DNA of 64,000 nt, from assembly GCA_008711295.1 (NCBI GenBank), contig VUYV01000146.1, forward strand, positions 859,730 through 923,729, given 5' to 3'. The position numbers and the translations under genes were made by a program. The notes under the pieces are model-generated. The model did not search any database. It worked only from the letters and a program-made list of their open reading frames with translations, and was not told where the DNA came from. Origin of the DNA: Anarhynchus alexandrinus. Taxonomy: Eukaryota > Chordata > Aves > Charadriiformes > Charadriidae. Below, in pieces: positions 1 through 11,789 of the stretch. How positions within the stretch are numbered: position 1 is the first letter of the stretch; every line of letters begins with the position of its first letter.

Positions 1-492
1 TTTTGAAGGTTTTTTGTTTTACTGCTTTATGTCAGGCAAAAAATGAGCATGCATATTACAGAAAATTTGTGTTCAAATGGAGTAAAGTCTACACCCAAAT
101 GTGATGTAGTCATATGCAAAGTAATACATTCATACATTAAGAATGGGAGATGTTATCCTGGAAAATTCTTTGTAAAGGACATAGAGACTTAGAGCTCAAC
201 ATGAACTTGTGCTGAACTGCTGTGGCAAAAATGGTTGATATGATACCTTGATATATAAGGAGAGTGACCAGATTAGAGGAGGTTATATTAACTCTGCCCC
301 CATAACTCAAGAAATGGAAACAACAGTACTACAGCTGAGACCTCCTTTCCACATTTTTTAAAGGCCGTAGTTAAATTCTGAGGGGATGTTGAACCCCAGA
401 AGTCAGTAGAGGGTAAGAAAAACAGAGGAGCTTTTGGTTAAGTTCTTCAGCTTTTGGGGCTGATGTGTGTCTCATTCATGTATAACAACCAT
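1..492. other. No gene or recognised repeat
   Basis: Unique, moderately AT-rich DNA. I see no long reading frame, RNA gene or mobile element that I recognise before the LTR A fragment begins. Confidence 0.5.
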
Positions 493-642
493 TGTGTGTT
501 AACCCCGGTAGACAGCTCAGCTCCACACAGCTGCTCGCTCACTGCCCCCACAGTGGGATGGAGGAGAGAATCGGAAGACGAAAAGTGAGAAAACTCATGG
601 GTCAAGATTAAAACAGTTTAATAGGTAAAGCAAAATCTGTGC
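493..642 (+). mobile_element. 5' fragment of LTR family A
   Basis: The stretch starts TGTGTGTTAACCCCGG and continues with the same order of blocks seen at 783-930 and 8248-8400: a CACTCACT/GCTCACT block, GGGATGGAGGAGAGAATCGG, an AAACTCATGGGTCAAGAT block and ACAGTTTAATAG. Only about the first 150 bases of the roughly 570-590 bp LTR are recognisable. The sequence to 782 no longer aligns, and the missing 3' part does not reappear after 4676. It is therefore an old truncated copy beside the outer LTR A, not its partner in a provirus. Family membership rests on recognition and comparison within the window. Confidence 0.6.
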
Positions 643-1450
643 ATGGAAGCAAAGCATGTTGCAGTGTATCTATGTGTCCCATGAATAGAACGGGCTGTCT
701 GGAGACCTGAAGCTTAGGAAAAGAGGTGGGTAGAAGAGGCAGGATGTGTGTATGGAAGTACGTGTTCATAATCCTCTCAGGTTGTGGTGGGATGACTCCG
801 GCCAGTAGCTACCCCCCACCAGTCACTCACTCACTTGCCCACAGCAAGACGGGAGAGAAAATCAGAAGCACAAAAGTGAGAAAACTTGTGGGTTGAGAGA
901 GACAGTTTCATAAGTGAAGCAAAGCTGCACACACAAGGAAGGCAAAATAAGGAATTCATTCACTATTCCCATTGACAAGGAGATGTCCAGCTGCTTCCTG
1001 GGAAGCCAGGCCTCAGCACTGTCCTGGTTTGAGTGACAAAAGACTAATTTCTCTTCTAATACTTGGGAAGACTGCACTTTTAGAAGACTCTAGTGTCTGA
1101 ATTTGTAAAAATATTTACTTTATAGCCAGCTACGGTGTGAGGGTTTCAAGGTCTCAGTGTTTTTGAGCTTGCCAGGTGCAGAGATGAGGAGGAGCGAGAC
1201 CTGAGCACTTGACCCAAGCTGGGCAACAGGGTTATTTCATACCATGAATGTCACATTCACTATAAATTAGAAAGTTTGCTGCGTAGTTCTCTCTCTCCTA
1301 TCATGGTTGCCATCCTGAGAACTTCTTTCCCTGGTGCCAGACCCCTGAGGCCTTCCCTTCCTCCCGAAGCCATAGTGCTCCCAGTGTCCATCATTTGCTG
1401 TCCACTGCTGGGAGTGCACAGCTTCCTATTGATATAGTTGGCTGAGTATA

Positions 1451-1768
1451 ATTGCAACAAGAAGCCTGAGGGCAACGAAGAGAGACTTCAGGGCCCTGGG
1501 ACAGCTGGTTAGGGGATCGGGAGCTCAAGTAGTGTTTGCTTCTATCCCACCAGTTGCAATGATTGATGAGGGGATAAACAGGAAAAGCCAGCAGATCAAT
1601 GCCTGGCTCTGAGACTGGCGTCATTGGCAGGACTTTGGGTTCTTTGACCACGGACTGCTTTACAAGACACTAGGCCTGCTGGCAACATACGGGGAATGCC
1701 TGTCTCAAAGGGGGAAAAGGATCCTGGGGCAAGAGCTAGCAGTGTTCATTGAAAGGTCTTTAAACTAG
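1451..1768 (+). pseudogene. CR1 ORF1 C-terminal remnant (SGNH/GDSL-esterase-like)
   Basis: One frame of 106 codons reads from 1451 to a natural TAG at 1766-1768, broken by an in-frame TGA at 1610-1612. The conceptual product has the patterns QVVFASIPPV, INAWL, DFGFFDHG and LSQRGKRILGQELA. I recognise these as the C-terminal part of CR1 ORF1, related to SGNH-fold esterases. The usual Asp-Gly-x-His near the C-terminus is degraded here (reads TYGECLS), so the catalytic His is lost. The N-terminal part with the Ser and G-x-N-D blocks is absent or unrecognisable. This is a pseudogene of a retrotransposon protein. Confidence 0.7.
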
Positions 1769-1929
1769 ACTCAAAGGGGGATGGGGACAAAACTGGGCTT
1801 GTTAGCGAGGAGCCTGGGAGTGGCATGCTGGTTCCTGTGGGACAGTGTGGTAGTAAGGTCTTACAGTTGACCATCTCATGGGAGGTGGGGGATGGTGATC
1901 CATGCAAAGACACAAAAGTTGATAGGCTG

Positions 1930-4025
1930 ATAACTATGGAAGCATCTGAGACTGACTTGGACTTCCATAGGGCAGACTTTGGCCTGTTCAGGAGACTAAC
2001 TGGCAGAGTCCCTTGGGAGGCCACCCTGAAGGACAAAGGAGTCCAGGAAGGTTGGGCACTCCTCAAGAATGAAGCCTTAAAAACACAGGAACAGGCCATC
2101 CCCACGTCCCGAAAGACAGGTCGGTGGTGTAGAAGACTGGCCTGGCTGAACAGGGAGCTTTGGCTAGAACTCAGGAACAAAAGGAGAGTTTATGTCCTTT
2201 AGAAAAGGGGGCTGGTCACTCAGGAGGACTACAAAGCCACAGTGAAGCTATGCAGGGAAAAAATTAGAAGGGCCAAAGCCCAATTAGAACTCAATCTGGC
2301 TATTGCTGTAAAAGACAATAAAAAATGTTTCTATGAATACATTAACAACAAAAGGAGGACTAAGGAGAATCTTCCTCCTTTATTGGATGCAGGGGGAAAC
2401 ACAGTGACTAAGGATGAGGAAAAGGCTAAGGTGCTAAACGCCTTCTTTGTCTCAGTCTTTAATAGCAGGACTAGTTGTTTGTTGGGTACCCAGCCCCTTG
2501 AGCTGAAAGACAGGGATGGAGACCAGAATGAGACATCCATAATCCAAGAGGAAATGGTCAATGACCTGCTGCACCACACAAGTCTATGGGGTCAGATGGG
2601 TCACAACCAAGAGTGCTGAAGGAGTTGGTGGATGTGCTCACTAGACCACTCTTCATAATTCATCAGCAGTCCTGGCTAACCAGGGAGATCCCAATGGACT
2701 GGAGATTAGCAAACGTTGACGCCCATCTACAAGAAGGGCCGGAAAGAGGATCCTGGTAACTACAGACCTGTCAGTCTGACCTCTATGCCAGGAAAGCTTA
2801 TGGAGCAGATCATCTGAAGTGCCGTTACATGCTATTTACAGGACAACCAGACAATCAGGCCCAGCATGGGTTCATGGAGGGCAGGTCCTGCTTAACAAAC
2901 CTGATCTCTTCCTATGACAAGGTGACCCACTTGGTGGATGAGGAAAGGCTGTGGATGTTATTTGCCTAGACTTCAGTAAAGCCTTTGATGCTGTTCTGCA
3001 CAGCATTCTCATGAAAAACCTGGCTATCCAAGGCTTGGACAGGCATACACTCTGCTGGATCAAACACTAGTGGGATGGACAGGCCCAGAGAGTGGTGGTG
3101 AGTGGAGTTAAATCCAGCTGGCAACCAGTCACAAGTGTTGTTCCCCAGGGCTCGGTACTGGGGTCGGTTCTCTTTAATATCTTTATCAATGACCTGGACG
3201 AGGGGATGGAGTGGACGCTCAGTAAGTTTGCAGACGATGCTAAGTTAGGTGGAAGTGTCAATCTGCTTGAGGGTAGGAGGGATCTTCAGAGGGACCTGGA
3301 TAGGCTGCATTGATGGGCTGAGGCCAATAGTATGAGCTTCAACAAGGCCAAGTGCTGAGTCCTGCGCTTGGGCCACAACAACCCCATGCAACGCTACAGG
3401 CTTGGGGAGGAGTAGCTAAAAAGCTGCCCGGCAGAAAAGGACCTGGGGGTGTTGATTGACAGCTGGCTGAACATGAGCCAGCAGTGTGCCCAGGTGGCCA
3501 AGAAGGCCAACAGCAACCTGGCCTGTATCAGGAATAGTGTGGCCAGCAGGGCTAGGGAAGTGATTGTCCCACTGTACTTGGCACTGGTGAGGCTACACCT
3601 CAAATACAGTGTTCAGTTTTGGGCACCGCAGTATAAGGACATTGAGGTGCTGGAGAGGATCAGAGAAGGGCAACGAAACTGGTGAAAGGTGTTGAGAATA
3701 AGTCTTATGAGGAGCGGCTGAGGGACTTGGGGTTGTTTAGTCTGAAGAAAGGAAGCTGAGGGGAGACATTATTGCTCTCTACAACTACCTGAAGGGAGGT
3801 TGTAGAGAGGTGGGTGTTGGTCTCTTCTCAGAAGTTACAACCGATAGGACAAGAGGAAATGGTGTCAAGTTGCACCAGGGAAGGTTTAGGCTAGACGTTA
3901 GGAAAAACTTCTACACTGAAAGGGTTATCAAAGACTGGAACAGGCTTCCCAGGGAGGTGGTTGAATTGCCATCCTTGGATGTATTTAAAAGCCATCTAGA
4001 TATGGTGCTCAGAGACATGGTTTAG
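1930..4025 (+). pseudogene. CR1 ORF2 remnant (reverse transcriptase) without endonuclease
   Basis: Readable blocks run in order: the EN-RT linker (RADFGLFRRL at about 1970), [13 protein letters not shown] RT fingers near 2730-2790, QHGF near 2860, motif A CLDFSKAFD near 2970, PQGSVLG near 3145, motif C FADD near 3229, then the C-terminal region ending RDMV and TAG at 4023-4025. Stops (for example at 2200-2202) and several frameshifts break it into pieces, so no full protein can be made. Both catalytic motifs A and C keep their aspartates, so decay came mainly through frame loss. The apurinic-like endonuclease domain that should precede 1930 is missing; ORF1 runs almost directly into this segment. 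Confidence 0.85.
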
Positions 4026-4676
4026 AAGTGGGCCTGGTAGAGTTAGATAACGGTTAGACTTGATGATCTTAAATGTCTTTTCCAGCCATAAGAATTCTAT
4101 GATTCTATGATCTTTGCGTATTTTGCATCAGGATCAATATTGGTTCTTTAGCGCTATTAATGTTAATTATCTAATCTTATTCTATTAAATCTGTTTATAT
4201 TTCATCTCCCAGGTTTCCTTGTTTTTTCCTGATTCCCCTTCCCGGATGGGGAGGGGTCATCAGGTGATAGAATGATTGTCTAAATGACAATAAATTGTTA
4301 TGGGTTTCTCAAACCATAACAAGCACACATAATGGCTGCTTGGGAAGACTAACCCCATAACCCTGAACATCGTCCCTTCCTCCTCCTTTCACTGAGTTTT
4401 CATTGCTGAACACTTTATATTGTATAGAATGTCCCTTTGGTCAGTTTGGGTCAGCTGTCCTGGCTGTGTTCCCTCCCAGACTCTTGTGCACCCCTAGCCT
4501 ACTCCCAGGTGGGGCAGAGTGGGAGAAAGGAAAGGCCTTGATGCTGTGCAAACACTCCTTAGCAATAGCTAAGACAATGGTGTATTATCATCACTGTTAT
4601 AGTCACAAATCCAAAACACAGCTCTATATGGGCTGCTATGAGTAGAATTAACTCTATCCCAGCCAGACCCAGCACA

Positions 4677-7600
4677 CAGCTGCACAGCTTTGTACCTTCC
4701 CTCCAGCTGTGGAAACAGAAGAGAGGTAGAGAAAGAGAGAGAGAGTGCTATGCTACTGCACAGCAACTGGGAGCTTATCAGTTCCCAGTACCACAGAAGG
4801 CAAACATAAGGCAGAGGTTAATTACTGGAGCTAAGCTCTTTAGTATCCAAGTAAATGTGCATTTGCTTCAAGCTAATGAAACACAAGAGGAATATCTGCT
4901 TCTCTGGTTAGCAACCATCTCGAAATAGAGGACTTCGGAGATGAAGGAGCCACAGTCTGTCACTGAACAAAAAGCTCAACTTTCAAGGCCCCCAACCTCT
5001 TCTGAGATGAACTAGGACTGCAGGTCAGGCAAGGCAAACTCCTGACATCTTGCTATGAATGATTTTGCAGACTCTGCTTGCCTAACCGTCTGTGGGGTTA
5101 GGGACTCCTACTTGTCACAGCACTAAGTTATGGCTGAGAGATGTCCTTGCTGCTGTCAGAACCTGATGTTCATAAACCAGTGCACTTCATGCTGTTTTGA
5201 AGAGCTGTGCACTTGGAAGTACTTGAGTGGGGTTAACAGCCATTGAAAGTGGCAACAGGGAATAAGAATAGTAGCAAAATGGCGTTTTGCTATCTGCTTT
5301 AAGCTACACCCATATTAATAATCATTTACGTAACCCAGTACTTCCATGGTCTGTTCTGACAGACAATATCATCACTTCTAATTCACAGATATGCAAATAG
5401 TCCTCCACTGTGGCTGCACTGCAGGCATTCAAAGGGTAAACCTGGAAGCAGAATCTAAGTCATCCTGATATCCCAGGTTCTGTCTTTTATCACCCCAGAA
5501 ACCTGCTGGAAGAAAAGTTTCACAGAGACTGAATTGTCTGTTTTGCTAAGAGCTAAGCTCTGAAATTGATCCTCTTGCATACTATTAAAAAATAAATTAA
5601 TACTGTTAATTATCATTCTTAACTTGATATGTGACACAGTATGCCATTCCTTTTTCCTTCATCTCAAATGGCTAAAGCCTTCAAAAGCAAGATATTGCTA
5701 CATAAAAGTACAAGAGGAAGAGAGATAGTACCCACAGATTAGATGCTATTTCCCAAGAATTCTAGAATGTTGCAGAGCGAAACCAAACCCCCACCTTTTT
5801 ATTTCCTCTTTCCAGTTATTTCCCTACCCCCACCCTCTAATAACTTGAAATTCTGGCCAGGGCAGCAATGCCAAAATTCCAGTAGTGAAGCTGTAATTTC
5901 AGTTGTTTCTTCATCACTGGAAATATGAATATACCCATAACTTCTCAAGTAAACCTTTTCTTATGTAATTTCCTATCACTCTCATTTTCCTTGTACCCAA
6001 GGAAGCTGGAAATCTGACAGGTACTAAAAACTGTAATCTTATGAATTTCATCATAAGCTAAGTATATTTTAAATTATTTTTCAACAATTACTGCACTGTG
6101 GTCTAAAAATTATGGCATTTGGTGTTTTGCTTGTCAAGTTAGCTAAGAGTGGACCTTGAGCTGCTCCAAGCCACTGCAGCAGTGCTGTAGTCAGTAGCTG
6201 ACCATGACAATTCTGCACTAGTCATACACTCATGAAAAGTGTTAATCTTATGCTATGTCTCGTCCAAGTTAGTATCTGAGCTACATGAATTAAGAAGATT
6301 AAATTGTTGTGTGTGTTGATAAACAAATAGTTAAAGCCAAAAAACGTGCTAGTATGTGAAAAGTGTTCCTTTTTCATTGTGAAGACACTTTGAAGGCTTA
6401 GCCTTAGGAACAGCTCCCCTAAAACCTCAGGGTATGACTGGGGGAAAAAAAAGCAGCTCAGTGTCAAGGACTGTTTTTGGCAAAGAGCTGGGAGCAAAAT
6501 TTTTTGACATGCCAAAACCTTAACACAAACATGAGTCATGTTCAAGGCCAGCCATTCACACTGTGCCAGTTCAAGATGCACATCTTTCCAAGAATGGCTT
6601 TCATCCAGGCTGGCATGTGAAAGAAAAATTTTGCTCTGCTTCAGCAGTGTAAAGTCATTGAGACTACTGAGCACTGCCTTCTCAAAACATAATTTCCCAG
6701 CTTGTGCTGGTTATTATCTTTCTGGTTACAGCTGAAATAAAACATTTGTGTTTCAGAAGGAATGATAGTGCTTGAATTTCTAATTAATTTTGAATGCTAT
6801 TTGCAAGATTAATATTAAGACATTCTTTGGTAGGTGGCCATGATTGTAGTGTCTCAGGATATAATGTTTCCATTCACAACCAAGAAATTAATCTTTCCCA
6901 ATATATCCTTCCGTTCCTCTTCAATTCTGTGCAGTAGAGTATGACAACTCTTTTCACTGTTTCCTATATGGAAGGGTTTCAATAAGACGTAGACTGCCAA
7001 GTCACTCTTGGAGATATTACGTCTTACATAACAAAAGAATTTAATGGAAGATAAATACTGTTGGCTGGGTTAAACACCATGAATGAGTGAAGATAAAATG
7101 ACTGGGTTAAACACCATGGACATCTTAGAGAAAGGCATAGAAGTTGCCTATGAAATGTTGTAGTACTAGCAGATGAAGCTGCCGCTGTTCAGTATTTAGG
7201 ATTTTGAATTGAGAGAGAAGCGGGCAAAAATAAAGTAGCAGAATTGTGAAAAGACTTGAATGGAAAGAACACATAATGAGCCTGGTCATGTCCCGTTGAA
7301 CGTGCTGGAGATGAGTACATTCATATCAAGGATGAGCTAGTGTGAGTTTGAACTGTGAATTTTTGTGGTTTGGAATAATGATCACTGATAATTTTGTCAC
7401 ACTGATGTTAGTGGAGCTGGGTTTAACCTTATTTCCTAAGTTACGTGGCTGTTTAACATTGACATTCTGCCTATATCAAGAACAAAAAACTCTGGCATGA
7501 GGTTTAGTTCACTGTTAAGTGACAGGGAGGCCAGTTAGGAAGATATTGAATCGAATATAATACTGTAAAGCTGGAAAAACAACTAGTGGAGGTAAAAAAA

Positions 7601-8247
7601 TATGACTTTTTAAAGAAAAAATAGAATGGAAGTTTCTAAAGAAATTTATTTTTTGCTAAAGACCATAAATGCACTGAATATTTAAAAGCTCTGGAAATAA
7701 CTGAAAATGACATAAGACCAATACAGACAAAACAGAACAAAGCCAATGTAAAACTTGCTTGTTCAGTTTAAGTTACATTGTTTTCTAAGTGAATTCTGTA
7801 CTGGCTTCCTTCCAAAGTTCAATGAAAAACAAGAAATTCTAAAACAATAATCATCAAAAAAAGTAATAACAAGACTGAGAGCAAAACTTTTGCTTGGATT
7901 TGGACTTTAAATTGAAATTGTAAGGTAGACTGAAATTACAAAATACAAGAGATATTTCAGGAAAGAACAAGAAAGATTTTCTCCTAAATATGTCATAATG
8001 AGACATTTTTATATTTAAGTTTGGTGTTTGGTTTGTTTGGGTTTTTTTTCTCATTTAAACATCAGTCCAGGCAAATGAAATTCCTTTTACAGTGATTTTC
8101 ATTTGACATATTTGTCTGTTCCACATGAACAGGATTTCATCTATATTACTCTGAACTTGTCCCCTTTTATTTGAAAGTGACTGTTTCTACAAGAGGAGTA
8201 ATTTTGCCTTTACTTTCTTCTTCCTCCTTTTTTCTGTGGTGAGTTTT
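4677..8247. other. Unique DNA, no gene recognised
   Basis: Mostly unique sequence. A GA-rich patch lies at 4729-4746. An imperfect duplication of about 37 bp lies at 7048-7118, with the exact 17-mer CTGGGTTAAACACCATG at 7065-7081 and 7102-7118. The longest frame is 150 codons on the minus strand (6222-6674); it has no motif I recognise and its composition looks like chance. Confidence 0.5.
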
Positions 8248-8813
8248 TGTGGAGGGTTGACCCCAGCCAGCAGCTAAGCATCCGCACAGCCACTTATTCA
8301 GTGCTCCCTCCTCCACCCCAACCAAGTGGGACAGGGGAAAGAATAGAAAGACTGAAACAAAAAAACTCATGGATCAAGATACAGACAGTTTAACAGGTGA
8401 AGGAAAGAGAAAAAAAGAATACTAAACAATGCAAACCTATCATTCACCATCTCCCACAAGCAGACAGATGCCCAGCCACTCTCCAAGTAATGGCCACCTT
8501 GGAAGCCAAGGAACTCCACACCTTTCTTCCTCTACCCCAGTTTTAGTGCTGAGTATGACATCATATGGTATGGAATAACCCTTTGGCAAATTTGGGTCAG
8601 CTGTTCCATTGTCCCCTTCCAACTTCTTTCTGACCCCTAGCTAACTTTTTGTGGAGGGATGGGGGTACAGAATGGGAAAGGAGAAACCATTAATGCTGTG
8701 GAAGCACTCTTTAGCAACAGTCAAAATACTGGTGTATTGTGAATACTGTTTTAGCCACAGCACCACAGGGGTTGCTACGAAGACAGTTAACTCAATGCCA
8801 GCCAGACTCAGTA
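8248..8813 (+). mobile_element. Solo LTR (family A), uninterrupted
   Basis: This copy reads from TGTGGAGGGTTGACCCCAGCCAG to ATGCCAGCCAGACTCAGTA, about 566 bp, and is the best reference copy of family A in the window. Flanks GTTTT (8243-8247) and GTCTT (8814-8818) look like a 5-bp target duplication with one mutation. The terminal CA seems to have mutated. There is no internal region, so it is a solo LTR left by recombination. It serves as the yardstick for the interrupted copy at 783-4676. Confidence 0.75.
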
Positions 8814-11473
8814 GTCTTAGAACAGCTTGCTAATTTCCCAGGCCACTGAGTAACTGCATAGTACCTACCTATCCCATCTTTTCAGTTTCCAACAAATAAA
8901 ACATACCCTATTGTTTGTTATGATTATGATAGTCTTTTTAGCTTTTTTGTTCCAGAATTGAGAGGTTAGGAGGTGTTATAGGCTCACAGTTTATAAAGCT
9001 ATTTGTGATCTTTCAAGATCAGACTTTTTTTACTAAGTTAGATTTGTTTCAAGTAAAGTTTGTTCCCTCCAGAGCTGATGCTTGGTTGAAGAAACATCAG
9101 ATAACCACAATATTGTAAATGCACAAGTGCTAGAATAAAATAAAGCCTAACTTTCATGTTTACTTTTGTCACTGAGTTAAAGATGTAATAATGGAGATGG
9201 AAACCATTACCATCCATGTAGCAGCCATTACCTGCTCAGATAGCTTTGACACTTCCCAGCTCCCAGGGCCACTGGAAAGAGAAACCACAGAGCTCACACC
9301 TATTAGAGAGCTGGGACTGGCAAATGTGTGTGTGGGGAACTTCCATGCTGTGCAAATTAGTACTTGAAATTACATTGGCCTCTTATAGCTACTGTTTATC
9401 CAATGTTCTTTGCTGGTTTTCTATCAGCTGAAATGAATGGTAATTCAGCAAAAAGGCGATAATAGACTTGTATTCTGTTGTGTTCCACAGCTGAGCTTCA
9501 TTAAAAGCTTTAATCTAAAGCTCCGCCATGGGAAGTCTCACAGAGCTAAAATGTGAGGTCTCCTAAGAGCTTTTCATTTCAAACCCATGTCAGGTCTCAT
9601 AAGCACTATTTCTTTTTTTTTTTTTTAGGGTCTGAGTTGTTTTGGTTTTTTTTTTGCATGTGTGTCTTCATCCCTTCCAACGATGTCTTAAAAAAGCATT
9701 GAAGTCACTTTTGAAAAATAAGGCTTAGTTCACGAAGCTCAGTTTTAATGGGCTGAGCTTTGAATATATGTCAGACATGAGGTTCCTGCAATCAAGTCAC
9801 AGACAGCTGCAGCAGCTGCAGTACTTAGTATAGACGATATTTATCTTAAGGGGGGAAAAAGAACAACAATATTTAAAAAACCAAAACCCAATAGTCCTGT
9901 CTGATTTTACATGAGGCTTTAAATAAGTAAAAAAGCAAAAAAGAAAATAGCAAGGCAAAGTTTTGTGAGGCACTATACTGAAGTAATATGTCAGGCAAAA
10001 ACTGAAATTGCTGTACAGGTAGAGTAAAATTTCAGTAGCAGACAGCCAGGAAATCCTAAGCATTTTCTCTGACTTCTTAGGGCAAAAAAAGTATTCCAGT
10101 ACCAATGGCTACACGTATTGTATTGTATTATCTGTATTCCATGTGGAATACTGTTGTGAGCAATAGCTTTCCTCAGAGGGACAAAAAGAATGACTTTGGG
10201 AGGGGGAGGTAGGTGCTGGCCAAAGCGGTTCAACATTCCCTGCTATAGAGATGGATGCAATTTACAGAAGGAGCTGGAAAGGTCACTGTGTGATAAAGCT
10301 ATTTCATTTCACTGTACGTTTCTGGGTTCTTAGGGACAGGGAAACGGAAAGTCCCTTTATCAGCATCAGAATGGTGGACCCTTGCCTGTGGTTTTATAGG
10401 GTGGAACAGGCCTTCATTTTGAGGTCAATTTCCTCTAAAATTTAAAAGCTGGGAGACCAGCAAGCATGATTCTGTAGATCTAATACAGTGGAAATACATA
10501 AAGAAGTTATTGATTTGATGTTTGATTAGACACTTTGGTTACAGCTTGCTTAATTTTTCCAGAGGGTCTGGCATTGTACAAATAAGAGGTCACCAAATCT
10601 TCACATCCACCACACAGAGCCAAGTCTGTGTTTCACATAGAGAAGAGACAAAAGAGAATATCCAAGCAGATTCTCTGCCACCTTGCAACTGAAACAGCAG
10701 CCCAGGCTTCAGTTTTACCAGAGTTTGTCACCTTGTACTCATTTTGCATGCATGTAAAAATGAATATCCATTGTAATACACATATTATTGATCTGCTCAT
10801 TACCATGTTCTTAAATCCTTTTTTACTTATCTATTAATGCTGGGGCCTGAAGTCTCAAGGCAAGGCTTTGTGGCAGGAGTGAAATTAATACAAGCAGTGT
10901 GTTCACAGCAGATCAATTACAGTATTCATTCACTATAAAAGTTGGCATTCAAACAACATTAAAGCTATAAATTAAATGAACAGCTTCCAATACACTTATA
11001 ATTAGACTTCCCACAGCATGTTTTTCTGGGGTGCAGCTCTACAGTGTAACAGAAAATGACATTGGTGTATGAAGAGCAGAGTAAAAACCACAACACTGTG
11101 GAAACAGTTCAACAAGAGATAACAGTAGAAACACCACAAACATTTTTCTAAAGGGAAAAATGTGTTTTTGTATGTCACTGAATTATGAGACATAGTGTGT
11201 CCTATCTGATAGGATTCGGAGCTGTGGTTTGCGTATGCCAACTTCTATTCCTTTTACTGCTCTGTTGGGTGAGGTACCAGCTTGTTTTGTCATTCTGTGC
11301 CTCCATTTCCCTGTCCACTGAATGAAGTTACAGTATTTTTCCAAGAAAATTGTAAATCTCTAGCAGATAGCAATTTCTCACCTATCAAAACTCACTTCTT
11401 CACCAAATCCCAAGGGATCTTCCCCAAGGATGGGAAAAAGAGAAGGGAAGGGAAGGGAAGGGAAATCAACTTT
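8814..11473. other. Unique DNA, no gene recognised
   Basis: Unique, AT-rich sequence with poly-T runs near 9608-9626 and 9641-9655. No host gene, RNA gene or transposon is recognised. Open frames are about 100 codons or shorter and lack motifs. Confidence 0.5.
11442..11464 (+). repeat. Short (GGGAA)n microsatellite
   Basis: About four tandem GGGAA units, ten bases before the start of the duplicated segment. Confidence 0.8.
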
Positions 11474-11789
11474 AGTAGAATTTTCATCTATTAGCTCTAG
11501 GCAGACACTATATCCTTTTTTTTGTAGACGGACTAGGGCTTTTTGCTTTAGGATTTTTTTTGTTTGTGCCAACTGTGCGTTGGCTGATTTCTACTGTTAA
11601 CCGAATGCAAAGGATTTGTGTGTTTTAATACCTTTCTTGAAGCCAGAAGAAATCAGAGCTTATATTTTATATAAAATGATCATTTCTTTACAGAAATATT
11701 TTCTGTTGTAATTTCTTCAAGCTAATCATAACAACATTCAGTATCTTGGGCAAGACATAAATACAAATGTTGTATATATGTATGTACAT

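Larger units (their letters stand above)
1451..4110 (+). mobile_element. CR1 LINE (5'-truncated) inside LTR C
   Basis: This CR1 begins within ORF1 at about 1451, where LTR C sequence stops within a shared ATTGCAAC. It ends at the CR1 signature AATTCTATGATTCTATGA (4093-4110). It carries the ORF1 tail, then the middle and end of ORF2, with most of the endonuclease region missing. No clear target duplication is visible, which is usual for CR1. At about 2.66 kb it is among the longest CR1 copies here, but it is inactive because of stops, frameshifts and the internal loss. Confidence 0.9.
1020..4321 (+). mobile_element. Inner solo LTR (family C) inserted in LTR A, itself split by CR1
   Basis: The 5' part is 1020 to about 1455, beginning TGTCCTGGTTTGAG. 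The 3' part is about 4111-4321, ending TTTCTCAAACCATAACA. The ends form a short imperfect inverted repeat and the element has canonical TG...CA termini. It is bounded by a perfect 5-bp target duplication, AGCAC at 1015-1019 and again at 4322-4326. Removing the element and one AGCAC rejoins LTR A in register, which proves the nesting order. LTR length without the CR1 is about 650 bp. A TATAAAT string at 1261-1267 sits where an LTR promoter could lie, but this is only suggestive. No gag, pol or env remains. The class is inferred as ERVL-like from the 5-bp duplication. Confidence 0.8.
783..4676 (+). mobile_element. Outer solo LTR (family A), split by a nested LTR and CR1
   Basis: The 5' part is 783-1019 and the 3' part 4322-4676, together about 590 bp, close to the 566 bp of the uninterrupted copy at 8248-8813. 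The halves align in order with that copy: the 5' half through the GCTGCTTCCTGGGAAGCC block, the 3' half from GGCTGCTTGGGAAGAC through the GGTCAGTTTGGGTCAGCTGTCC block to the terminal AGCCAGACCCAGCACA. It starts TG and ends CA. The flanks CAGGT (778-782) and CAGCT (4677-4681) match at four of five bases, as expected for a mutated 5-bp target duplication. No internal viral genes are present, so it is a solo LTR of an endogenous retrovirus; a 5-bp duplication suggests an ERVL-like class. I know this LTR type from bird genomes, but the exact database name is uncertain. Confidence 0.75.

Noticed and set aside
1746..2180. Minus-strand frame of 144 codons
   Set aside because: Antisense of the CR1 ORF1/ORF2 junction, with no motif of its own.
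783..4676. A complete endogenous provirus with paired LTRs
   Set aside because: The two LTR parts are halves of one LTR separated by nested insertions. No gag, pol or env frames or primer-binding region are present.
6222..6674. Minus-strand frame of 150 codons as a gene
   Set aside because: No domain, splice context or codon pattern. Its length is compatible with chance in a window of this size and composition.
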